Part shown: one piece after another, positions 57,008 to 63,586 of the stretch | Position numbering within the stretch: position 1 is the stretch's first letter | How the letters are laid out: each line of letters starts with the position of its first letter | Source of the DNA: an uncultured Spartobacteria bacterium | GTDB lineage: Bacteria; Verrucomicrobiota; Verrucomicrobiia; Chthoniobacterales; UBA6821 | Assembly (NCBI GenBank): GCA_903868795.1 | Contig: CAIPWR010000048.1 | Span: 1-63,586 of the forward strand | Reading direction: 5' to 3' | Length of the DNA stretch: 63,586 nucleotides | Notes under the pieces: model-generated | The model's database searches: none | Seen by the model: only the letters and a program-made list of their open reading frames with translations | Told to the model about the DNA's origin: nothing | Made by a program: the position numbers and the translations under genes

Positions 57008-57115
57008 GGTTCTAAGACTGCGATGAAATCACGGGTGGACCTTTCAACAACAATCAAAAGCAGCCTTTCCCAAAAAGAAAAGAGAAAGGTCAGACTCTCC
57101 GGAGAGGGAGTCGAC

Positions 57116-57298
57116 TCAATGACCACCCTGGGGCATGAAGCCACCCAAGGCACCCGAACCCTCCCAACTTGCCGGCTTATTCCAAGGGATTGAGCTGACA
57201 GCAGCGCTTTCCGGTGTGGTAATATCGGTGCTTGGGACAGTGGAACAACCAGCAAGCAGTAGCGTGAAGAGAATCAGGATGATCCCGAATCGGTTCAT
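57116..57298 (-). CDS. Small lipoprotein (60 aa), unknown function
   Basis: This 60-residue protein has a lipoprotein signal (MNRFGIILILFTLLLAGCST, lipobox LAGC) and a short hydrophilic mature part ending GALGGFMPQGGH. It overlaps the stop of the upstream coiled-coil gene by 4 nt, so the two are made together. I recognise no family; a small structural lipoprotein is the safest description. A CTCTCC/GGAGAG palindrome follows about 10 nt after the stop but lacks a convincing T-tract. Confidence 0.7.
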   Translation of the reverse strand: MNRFGIILILFTLLLAGCSTVPSTDITTPESAAVSSIPWNKPASWEGSGALGGFMPQGGH

Positions 57299-58113
57299 GG
57301 ATTCGTCTTGTTATCCGAGGAATCGTCACCAGGACCGGAATAGATCACGGAATCACCAGGTTGGACGCTCAGTCCAGAGCGGACACTGTTGACAACGATG
57401 TCGGCGATCGATGTGGAGGGTTCGACGGAGGTGATGCGTACCTTACCAATAAGCTGCGATCCGCGTTTGATGAGCATCTCTGCATTGTTCACTACCCCGT
57501 TACGGTCCCCAAGGCTCAGAACTACGAAATTCCAAGAGGGATTCACTGCTAGGATCCGTCCTTCAAGGCCGCTACGCATCGACTTGCTACGGCGCTGTGC
57601 TTCCCGTTCCTTGAGCGCTGCGAGCTGGCTCTCCTGGTCCTTGAGCTTGGTCTGAAGGCTGGTGGTCAAGATATCCTTTTCCTCAAGCTGTTTCTTGAGA
57701 TCTTCAGACGGAGCGGCGACGGGCTTGGCCGTGGAGTTCACCTTAGCCTCAAGATCCGTGATGTGGGCATCCTTGGCAGCCATGTCGGCTTTCTGTTGGG
57801 CAATGGTTGCATCCCTGTCGGCAACCTGCTTCTGCACATCGGCTACACCACTCGAGGATTTTGCAATTTGAGCCTTTAGGTCGGTGTTCTCTGAGGCGAG
57901 TTTCTCCTGGTCGGTGCTGACAAGAGCGAGCTTTTCGGTCTTCGCCTTACCGTCAGCCAACGCCGCGGTCAGACTCTTGTTTGCTTTTTCCAATTGTTGC
58001 TTGGTCGAATCCGTATCGGCTTTCACGGCGACAAGCTTGCCATGGTTCAGATAACCGAGACCTGCTGCAGCAAGAGAGAGAACTGCTGCGACGATGATGA
58101 GTATTTTTTGCAT
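57295..58113 (-). CDS. Membrane-anchored coiled-coil protein with C-terminal beta domain
   Basis: This 272-residue protein has one N-terminal membrane helix (MQKILIIVAAVLSLAAAGLGYL). A long Ala/Lys/Glu/Gln-rich coiled coil (about 28-180) is followed by a compact C-terminal domain (about 190-265) with RILAVNPSWNFVVLSLGDRNGVV and SVQPGDSVIYSG. That domain resembles the FlgT C-terminal/OB-like folds common in Verrucomicrobiota and Planctomycetota hypothetical proteins. I chose ATG 58113 because it starts directly with the membrane helix. Topology suggests a periplasmic stalk. No function is known to me; it is coupled to the small lipoprotein. Confidence 0.72.
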   Translation of the reverse strand: MQKILIIVAAVLSLAAAGLGYLNHGKLVAVKADTDSTKQQLEKANKSLTAALADGKAKTEKLALVSTDQEKLASENTDLKAQIAKSSSGVADVQKQVADRDATIAQQKADMAAKDAHITDLEAKVNSTAKPVAAPSEDLKKQLEEKDILTTSLQTKLKDQESQLAALKEREAQRRSKSMRSGLEGRILAVNPSWNFVVLSLGDRNGVVNNAEMLIKRGSQLIGKVRITSVEPSTSIADIVVNSVRSGLSVQPGDSVIYSGPGDDSSDNKTNP

Positions 58114-58187
58114 TACGGGGGACGAGAGGCGAATATCTTTAGGGGGATTGGAATTATTTCTCAAGTATCAAAAAGCTACTTCCTGGA

Positions 58188-58215
58188 TTGTTTTAATTTT
58201 TCCTTGCACTAGTAT
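58188..58215 (+). promoter_or_regulatory. Candidate promoter of the SRP RNA gene
   Basis: TTGTTT (58188-58193), a 16-nt spacer and TAGTAT (58210-58215) lie 6 nt before the predicted 5' end of the RNA at 58222. Confidence 0.5.
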
Positions 58216-58221
58216 CAAGGA

Positions 58222-58320
58222 GTCAGGGGCTATGGATGAAAGACCGGCGAACCCCGCCAGGGCAGGAATGCAGCAACGGCAGCCAGCTCTCTCTTGCCGT
58301 AGTTCCCTGACACTTTTTTT
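58222..58320 (+). ncRNA. ffs: Signal recognition particle RNA, small (4.5S) type
   Basis: This stable RNA of about 90 nt scaffolds Ffh. The ends pair (GTCAGGG at 58222-58228 with CCCTGAC at 58305-58311), and a T-tract terminates transcription. The central part has the conserved domain-IV sequence: CCAGG, a GGAA tetraloop and the AGCA side of the symmetric loop (GCCAGGGCAGGAATGCAGCA). The base pair closing the tetraloop is A-U instead of the usual C-G. No Alu domain is present. Confidence 0.88.
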
Positions 58321-58381
58321 GCTTTGTTATGATCTTTGGATTCTTTCTTTCGGTATGATTAAAAACAGCTAGAAACAAGGG

Positions 58382-59746
58382 ATGCGTCACGGTCGTTTCG
58401 AAGAAGCCATGTCCACCCTCCTCAGGGATTACGGTCAGTCCGTTTCCTTTGACTGGAGACTCTACCGACACGATATCCTTGGCAGTATCGCTCACGCGCG
58501 GGCCCTGATGAAGGCCGGGTTCCTTACCGGGGAGGAGTTTGCCGCTATTGAGACAGGGTTGAAAACCATTGGAGAGGAGATCACAGCGGGCACGTTTGCC
58601 TTCTCTGTCGATCTTGAGGATATCCACATGAACATTGAGAAGGAGCTGACCAACCGCATCGGGGATGCCGGTGCCAAGCTCCACACTGCCCGAAGCCGCA
58701 ATGATCAGGTCGCTACCGACATCCGGCTCTATCTCCGTGATGAGATATCGTCGCTTCAGGATGGGGTGAGGGGATTGCAGGATGCCTTGGTAGGACTCGC
58801 CTCGGAGAATGAGTCGGTACTCATCCCTGGATACACCCACCTTCAGCGGGCCCAGCCGGTTCCTCTGGCTCATCATCTGCTGGCTTATGTCGAGATGCTG
58901 CACCGTGATCATGGACGTCTTGCCGATACGGCTCTCCGCATGGATGAGTTACCGCTTGGCTCCGGGGCTCTTGCCGCGTCAACCCTGCTGCTCGATCGTG
59001 AAGCAATTGCCAAGGAACTCGGGTTCTCAAGGGTGACCCAGAACAGTCTCGATGGCGTCAGCGACCGTGACTTCGCGCTCGAACTGCTCTCGGCCCTCGC
59101 GATTCTGGGAATGCATCTTTCGAGACTTTCGGAAGATGTCGTTCTTTGGACGACTGCTGAGTTTGGCTTTGCCCGTCTCAGCGACCGCCACTCCACAGGC
59201 TCCAGCCTGATGCCACAGAAGAAGAATCCCGATATTGCCGAGCTAACTCGAGGTAAGACTGGTCGCCTTTATGGCAATCTCTTCCGTCTCTTGACCGTCC
59301 TTAAAGGACTTCCGATGGCTTACAACCGCGATCTTCAAGAGGATAAGGAAGCCGTTTTTGATTCTGTCGACACCGCCAAGATGGCCCTAGCCGTCACGGC
59401 TGAGATGATGAGTGCCCTGATTATCAACAAGGAGACCGCTACCACTTCCGCCAGTGACCCGGCGCTTCTTGCTACGGATCTCGCTGACGAACTCGTCCGC
59501 AAGAATATCCCCTTCCGCAAAGCTCACGACCTTGTCGGCAAACTTGCTGCCGAATCCGCCAAGACAGGTATTCCTCTCGATAGGCTTCCTAAGGAATTCA
59601 TTCAAGAGATCTGCCCGGAACTCAGCGGGGAGTGGGAAGGCTTGTTCGACCCGATCCGTTCGCTGAAGGCCCGTGCTGCAACTGGTGGTCCCTCTCCGGA
59701 AAATGTTGCCAAGCGCCTTGCCCACTGGAAAAAGGTCCTCGCTTAG
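58382..59746 (+). CDS. argH: Argininosuccinate lyase
   Basis: This 454-residue enzyme carries out the last step of arginine synthesis (argininosuccinate to arginine and fumarate). The start matches the family (MRHGRFEEAM..., VSFDWRLYRHDI, SIAHARAL). The fumarase/aspartase signature GSSLMPQKKNPD is intact with its catalytic Ser, and the TARSRNDQVATD substrate loop is present. Length is standard. tatC begins 31 nt after the stop. Confidence 0.97.
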   Translation: MRHGRFEEAMSTLLRDYGQSVSFDWRLYRHDILGSIAHARALMKAGFLTGEEFAAIETGLKTIGEEITAGTFAFSVDLEDIHMNIEKELTNRIGDAGAKLHTARSRNDQVATDIRLYLRDEISSLQDGVRGLQDALVGLASENESVLIPGYTHLQRAQPVPLAHHLLAYVEMLHRDHGRLADTALRMDELPLGSGALAASTLLLDREAIAKELGFSRVTQNSLDGVSDRDFALELLSALAILGMHLSRLSEDVVLWTTAEFGFARLSDRHSTGSSLMPQKKNPDIAELTRGKTGRLYGNLFRLLTVLKGLPMAYNRDLQEDKEAVFDSVDTAKMALAVTAEMMSALIINKETATTSASDPALLATDLADELVRKNIPFRKAHDLVGKLAAESAKTGIPLDRLPKEFIQEICPELSGEWEGLFDPIRSLKARAATGGPSPENVAKRLAHWKKVLA

Positions 59747-59776
59747 TCGAGGCTCAAGGAATCCCGATCGATCTCG

Positions 59777-60553
59777 ATGGAATTGAAGAATATCTTCGCC
59801 TTCCGTGAGCAGGACGACGATGCGCGTCCCTTCATGGATCATCTCGGTGACCTTCGTGTGATGATCATCCGGATTGCACTGACGCTGGTATTGGCCATGG
59901 TCGGCGCTTTTTTCTTCCGAGGCATCCTTGCCACCGTTGTCCAGCGACCCTTGATCGCTGTCGATCCGGTCAGGGCCAATTCCCTACAGTCCCTCGGAGT
60001 GGCCGACTCCATGACGATCTCTCTGGAGCTTTCCTTCTACGCAGGACTTATCATTTCCTTCCCGATCATCCTGACCTTTATTGCCCAATTCCTTTTTCCC
60101 GCACTCAAGCCAAGCGAGCGGAAGATCCTCCTGCCGGTGGCGGTCTTCGGCCTCTCCCTTTTCCTTGCCGGCATCCTCTTTGCCTATTTCGTGGTGCTCC
60201 CCGGCACACTTGATTTCTTCTTCAAGGATGCCAAGTCGATGCACTGGACTCCGACTTGGACCGTGCGCGAGTACTATTCCTTCACCACACAATTCCTCAT
60301 TGCCTTCGGTGTCGCCTTCGAGATGCCGATCGTCGTCCTGGCACTTGTGAAAATCGGCCTCCTGACCGCCGAGAAACTCCGCAAGGCCCGCTCGGTCGCC
60401 ATTGTGACCATCTTTACCGTTGCTGCATTCATCACCCCATCCCCTGATCTCGTGACGTACCTCCTCATGGGCGGACCGATGGTGGTGCTCTATGAGTTTT
60501 GTATTTGGCTGGCCAGATGGGTTGAGCCAAGCACTGAGAATGTAGCAGAATAA
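59777..60553 (+). CDS. tatC: Sec-independent protein translocase TatC
   Basis: This 258-residue integral membrane protein with six predicted helices recognises twin-arginine signal peptides. Typical features are FMDHLGDLRVMIIRIALTLVL at the N-terminus, a conserved Pro/Phe-rich periplasmic loop and FVAFGVAFEMPIVVLALVKIGLL-like helices (here FLIAFGVAFEMPIVVLALV). tatA/tatB are not adjacent. The distance to argH (31 nt) allows co-transcription but suggests no functional link. Confidence 0.94.
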   Translation: MELKNIFAFREQDDDARPFMDHLGDLRVMIIRIALTLVLAMVGAFFFRGILATVVQRPLIAVDPVRANSLQSLGVADSMTISLELSFYAGLIISFPIILTFIAQFLFPALKPSERKILLPVAVFGLSLFLAGILFAYFVVLPGTLDFFFKDAKSMHWTPTWTVREYYSFTTQFLIAFGVAFEMPIVVLALVKIGLLTAEKLRKARSVAIVTIFTVAAFITPSPDLVTYLLMGGPMVVLYEFCIWLARWVEPSTENVAE

Positions 60554-60571
60554 AAAGTCTCCCGCGGTGGC

Positions 60572-60712
60572 GCAGAGGCGCGGAGAGGAGAAGTGGTGAC
60601 CGAGTGGATTTTCTGAAAGCCGAGAGATGATAGGGAATTATCCCCATCTTGATTTTCTTCAAGGTTGAGTCGACATTTCAGTCCGCCTCTGCGTCTTGCT
60701 CCGCGCCTCTGC
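60572..60712. repeat. Pair of inverted GC-rich intergenic repeats
   Basis: GCAGAGGCGCGGAG at 60572-60585 is the reverse complement of CTCCGCGCCTCTGC at 60699-60712; flanking CTCCCGC and GCGGGAG also pair. Similar GCAGAGGCGCGGAG words are common intergenic repeats in environmental bacteria. They lie in the 231-nt gap between tatC and the glutaredoxin-like gene, which contains no gene. Confidence 0.6.
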
Positions 60713-60735
60713 GGGAGTACTTGCTGTTAAGAAAA

Positions 60736-60763
60736 AAGGCCGTGCCCTTTCGAGCACGGCCTT
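60736..60763 (-). terminator. Intrinsic terminator of the rpsA-glutaredoxin operon
   Basis: A perfect 10-bp stem (AAGGCCGTGC / GCACGGCCTT) with an 8-nt loop, read leftward, is followed by six T. It lies 22 nt beyond the stop codon of the glutaredoxin-like gene. Confidence 0.85.
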
Positions 60764-60784
60764 CTTCTTGAGTTGTTTGAAACC

Positions 60785-61141
60785 TCAGAGGTTCATCTTG
60801 ATGCCCTGGGACGCTGCTTGTGCCATGGCGGCGTGCTGGGCGTCGGTGCAGGGGGCGTTCAGCGGTACGTCCGTCTTCACGTCGTTCGCTGTGACGATCC
60901 CCTGCTCGAGCATGTAGGCCTCGACTTCCTCTCCACTGATGTCCGGCAGCATGACCCCGTTGATCTCCACACAAGGGGAGAGGGGTTGTCCGCTGCGCTG
61001 CTCCATCTCGAACCGGAAAGCCGGATTCTGGATGATGTCCTTCTCGGTGTAGGTGAGGGAGTACTTGTCCATGATGGCACGCACTCCCTTGCTCCATCCG
61101 CAAGAGGTCTTGAGGTAGGCGGTGATTTCTGGCTGTGACAT
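60785..61141 (-). CDS. Glutaredoxin-like protein with CGWS motif
   Basis: This 118-residue protein has a glutaredoxin-type thioredoxin fold in its first 80 residues: ITAYLKTSCGWSKGVRAIMDKY carries a CxxS (monothiol-like) motif, with LSPCVEINGVMLPDIS at the cis-Pro region (the usual TVPxVFI is altered to PLSPCVEI). A 35-residue C-terminal tail (VPLNAPCTDAQHAAMAQAA) adds a third Cys. It follows rpsA by 18 nt and shares its terminator. Redox, Fe-S or ribosome-linked functions are all open. Confidence 0.75.
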   Translation of the reverse strand: MSQPEITAYLKTSCGWSKGVRAIMDKYSLTYTEKDIIQNPAFRFEMEQRSGQPLSPCVEINGVMLPDISGEEVEAYMLEQGIVTANDVKTDVPLNAPCTDAQHAAMAQAASQGIKMNL

Positions 61142-61159
61142 GGTGTGGGTAGCGAAGGG

Positions 61160-62851
61160 TTACTTGCTGCCCTGACCGGGACGGTACTCCTCTTCGGCTG
61201 CCGAGAGGGCTGCACCGAAGCTGACCATGTCCTCGCCGCTCTTGACGGACTCGAGGGCCTCGCTCTCCTTGCGGAGGGCGTCTTCGCTGTAGCCGGTTGC
61301 CTTGATGGAGAGGCCGAGGCGACGCTCGGTCTTGTCGATCTTGATGACGCGGGCCTCGACTTCCTGGCCGACCTTGAGGACATCCTTGACCTTCTCGACA
61401 CGATCCTCGCTGATCTGCGAGATGTGGACGAGTCCGTCGATGGCTCCGGGGAGCTCGATGAAAGCGCCGAAGTTGGCGATCTTGGAGACGGTTCCCTTGA
61501 CGAGATCTCCGACCTTGAACTTGCCCTCGATCTCCTTCCAAGGATCGGTCTCGAGCTGTTTGACGCCCAGACTGATGCGCTGGTTGGCCTTGTCGATATC
61601 GATGACGACGGCATCCACCTCGTCGCCCTTCTTGAGGATTTCGCTCGGGTGATTGATCTTCTTGTTCCAGCTGAGATCGGAGACGTGCACCATGCCGTCG
61701 ATTCCTTCCTCGAGCTCCACGAAGGCGCCGTAGGCGGTCATGTTGCGGACCTGGCCGCGAACCTGCTTGCCGATGACGTAGCGCTGCTCGATCTCATCCC
61801 AAGGATTCGGCTCGAGCTGACGGACGCCGAGGGAGATCTTCTGATCCTCCTTGTTGACGCCGAGAACCACAGCCTCGATGTCCTGACCAAGGGTGAGGAC
61901 GTCGGAAGGACGGGTGATACGCTTGGTCCAGGAGAGCTCCGAGACGTGGATAAGACCCTCGATGCCTTCTTCGATCTGAATGAAAGCGCCGTAGGGCATG
62001 AGATTGGTGACCTTGCCCTTGACCTTCTGGCCAATCGGAAAGCGCTCTTCGAGACGATCCCAGGGGTTGGACTGAAGCTGTTTGAGACCAAGAGAGATAC
62101 GCTCCTTGTCCTTGTTGATCTCGAGGACGACAACCGTGAGGCGGTCGCCTGGCTTGACGGCCTCGCTCGGGTGCGTGAGACGTGCCCAGGACATGTCGGT
62201 GATGTGGAGAAGTCCGTCGATGCCATCGAGATCGAGGAAGGCTCCGAAGTCGGTGATGTTCTTGACGGTACCTTCGACCTTGTCACCGGCGCTCATGGTT
62301 CCGAGGAACTGCTGGCGTCGCTCACTGCGCTCGGCCTCGATGAGTTCGCGGCGGCTGAGGACGACGTTCTTGCGATCCTCGTTCAGCTTGACGATCTTGA
62401 AGTCGTAGGTGTTTCCGACAAATTGGGTGAGATCCTTCGGAGGATTGATATCCACCTGCGAAGCGGGGAGGAAAGCCTCGACGCCGACATTGACGATGAG
62501 ACCACCCTTGACGACGGATTTGACGCGTCCCTTGATGATGCCCTCGGCCTCGAACAGCTTGACGATCTTCGACCAGTTCTGACGCTGGGAAGCTTTCTGC
62601 TTGGAGAGGATGACCATTCCGAGGTCGTTTTCGAGACGCTCGAGGAGAACCTCGACCTCGTCTCCGACCTGAATTTCCTCGGGATTGTCGAATTCCGAAG
62701 CGGAAACCACACCTTCGGACTTGTATCCGATGTCGATGAGGAATTCCTTGGGGCGCTTCTCGAGGATGTGCCCTTTAACGATGCTGCCTTCGCGGTAGTT
62801 TTTAACCGAGGCGGCGATGAGTTGCTGAAGTTCAGCGATTGATGTTGTCAT
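61160..62851 (-). CDS. rpsA: 30S ribosomal protein S1
   Basis: This 563-residue RNA-binding protein loads mRNA on the 30S subunit. Six S1/OB repeats are seen: the first two are diverged and the last four carry clear GxVxx..YGAFVEL/I..GxxGLxHVSxxSW motifs (for example VTNLMPYGAFIQIEEGIEGLIHVSELSW). I chose ATG 62851 (MTTSIAELQQLI); the frame is open to 63043, but that extension runs antisense into rlmN. A large S1 fits the scarcity of Shine-Dalgarno sequences in this window. The complementary strand also holds a 565-codon open frame, which is a codon-bias shadow. Confidence 0.97.
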   Translation of the reverse strand: MTTSIAELQQLIAASVKNYREGSIVKGHILEKRPKEFLIDIGYKSEGVVSASEFDNPEEIQVGDEVEVLLERLENDLGMVILSKQKASQRQNWSKIVKLFEAEGIIKGRVKSVVKGGLIVNVGVEAFLPASQVDINPPKDLTQFVGNTYDFKIVKLNEDRKNVVLSRRELIEAERSERRQQFLGTMSAGDKVEGTVKNITDFGAFLDLDGIDGLLHITDMSWARLTHPSEAVKPGDRLTVVVLEINKDKERISLGLKQLQSNPWDRLEERFPIGQKVKGKVTNLMPYGAFIQIEEGIEGLIHVSELSWTKRITRPSDVLTLGQDIEAVVLGVNKEDQKISLGVRQLEPNPWDEIEQRYVIGKQVRGQVRNMTAYGAFVELEEGIDGMVHVSDLSWNKKINHPSEILKKGDEVDAVVIDIDKANQRISLGVKQLETDPWKEIEGKFKVGDLVKGTVSKIANFGAFIELPGAIDGLVHISQISEDRVEKVKDVLKVGQEVEARVIKIDKTERRLGLSIKATGYSEDALRKESEALESVKSGEDMVSFGAALSAAEEEYRPGQGSK

Positions 62852-62978
62852 GATGTGTTGAATAACTTCTGCGGAGAGATTGTTGCCAATCACTCCTACC
62901 GAGACTCCTTTTAAGTGACGGCAGAAGAGCCAAAAAGAATAGCAATCCCTGCTTGCAGGGCAATGAATTTCTCCCACT

Positions 62979-63586
62979 ATGAAGCCTACTAAAGCTCCGA
63001 TGACTGACTCTGCCACCATCCGCCCCCTGCACTCCTTAGGCATGGAGGATCTCGAGGAGAGTCTTTCCTTGTTGGGACAGCCCTCCTACCGAGCCAAGCA
63101 GATCATGGAGTGGACTTACGGTCGAGAGAAGCGCGTCGATACTTGGGAGGCGATGAAGAATCTCCCTGCGTCGCTCCGATCCTCTTTGGCAGAACTTCAT
63201 CCGATCCGCTTACCCGAGGTCGTGACTGTCAGTGGTTCACAGGATACGACCCGGAAGCTTCTGCTACGCCTCCACGACGGGGAACTCATCGAGACTGTCC
63301 TGATCCCGGCGTCGCCAGCGCTCTACGGGGAGGAATCCGATCGACGGACGCTCTGTGTTTCCTCGCAGGTGGGATGCGCTTATGGTTGTAAATTCTGTGC
63401 GAGCGGTCTCGATGGTTGGAAGCGTCACCTAAGCGCCGATGAGATCGTCTCCCAGGTGTTGCTCGCCGAGAAGATCTCCGGAGAGCGGATCAATAATCTG
63501 GTCTTCATGGGGATGGGAGAGCCGATGGCGAACTACAAGAACTGGCTGCAGGCTGTCTCGATCCTGAACGCCCCCTGGGGAGTCGG
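62979..63586 (+). CDS. rlmN: 23S rRNA (adenine-2503-C2)-methyltransferase RlmN, 5' part
   Basis: The first 202 codons are present; the gene continues past the window. It is a radical-SAM enzyme that methylates A2503 of 23S rRNA (and A37 of some tRNAs). Seen are the N-terminal HhH-like part (SYRAKQIMEWTYG), the SSQVGCAYGCKFCASG segment with the CxxxCxxC cluster motif, and NLVFMGMGEPMANY. The two conserved mechanistic Cys of the C-terminal half lie outside. It diverges from rpsA across 127 nt that contain a small CCCTGC/GCAGGG hairpin at 62947-62960. Confidence 0.94.
   Translation, partial: MKPTKAPMTDSATIRPLHSLGMEDLEESLSLLGQPSYRAKQIMEWTYGREKRVDTWEAMKNLPASLRSSLAELHPIRLPEVVTVSGSQDTTRKLLLRLHDGELIETVLIPASPALYGEESDRRTLCVSSQVGCAYGCKFCASGLDGWKRHLSADEIVSQVLLAEKISGERINNLVFMGMGEPMANYKNWLQAVSILNAPWGV

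Noticed and set aside
57095..57106. CTCTCC/GGAGAG palindrome as a terminator for the lipoprotein operon
   Set aside because: The stem is a short perfect palindrome without a proper loop, and the T-rich sequence begins too far downstream.
58223..58912. 229-codon minus-strand frame over the SRP RNA and argH start
   Set aside because: Antisense to a conserved RNA and to argH; no protein features.
60678..61541. 287-codon minus-strand frame spanning the glutaredoxin-like gene and the rpsA 3' end
   Set aside because: Arg/Pro/Gly-rich shadow frame overlapping two well-supported genes and the terminator.
61145..62842. 565-codon open frame on the plus strand across rpsA
   Set aside because: It is exactly antisense to ribosomal protein S1, and its Leu/Asp/Val/Glu-rich product is the complement of a biased gene. 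S1 is unambiguous.

Overview
The window is a 63.6-kb piece of a bacterial chromosome, most likely from the Verrucomicrobiota (possibly a Spartobacteria/Terrimicrobium-like lineage). This assignment is an inference. It rests on a dense CAZyme cluster without SusC/SusD, large secreted GH2 and DUF4038 enzymes, the mix of housekeeping genes, and a general scarcity of Shine-Dalgarno sequences. No rRNA or phylogenetic marker was compared.

Region 1 (1-20131) is an accessory carbohydrate-degradation locus. It begins with the tail of an IS4-type transposase cut by the window edge. Three leftward genes follow: a DUF5060/DUF4038 glycosidase and two GH2 enzymes, one of which has its signal peptide out of frame. 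A rightward operon then encodes a GntR/UTRA regulator, a ROK sugar kinase, an (alpha/alpha)6 glycosidase, a long mannose-6-phosphate-isomerase-type protein and two tandem paralogous GH2 enzymes. Read together, secreted enzymes release a hexose (plausibly mannose), which is phosphorylated and isomerised into glycolysis under control of a phospho-sugar-responsive repressor. No transporter is present in the window.

Region 2 (20128-30284) is housekeeping: gatC-gatA, a dGTPase-like HD hydrolase, ychF, a Nif3-like protein, a 3-methyladenine DNA glycosylase, a tiny Cys-rich lipoprotein, rpoN (with what looks like its own sigma-54 promoter), glucokinase and serA.

Region 3 (30285-37906) is a complete F1Fo-ATP synthase operon, atpB-E-F-H-A-G-D-C. 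A perfect TGTGA-N6-TCACA palindrome lies upstream, a strong hairpin follows atpE, and the delta subunit is unusually short. A probable Fe-S protein follows.

Region 4 (37941-48157) holds an amidohydrolase, a TMTC-like membrane/TPR protein, rph, rpmB plus a conserved 67-residue protein, a rhodanese with SufE, a GT9 glycosyltransferase, tRNA-Asn, rpoZ, smpB and trpE-trpG. Region 5 (48246-55900) is an MdtABC-like RND efflux operon with two different inner-membrane pumps. Region 6 (55863-63586) contains lipB-ruvC, a lipoprotein/coiled-coil pair, the SRP RNA, argH, tatC, a glutaredoxin-like gene behind rpsA, and the start of rlmN, which runs off the window.

I found no CRISPR array, no prophage and no recognisable defence island. 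The most promising novelty is the glycan-degradation locus and the regulatory signals at rpoN and the atp operon.
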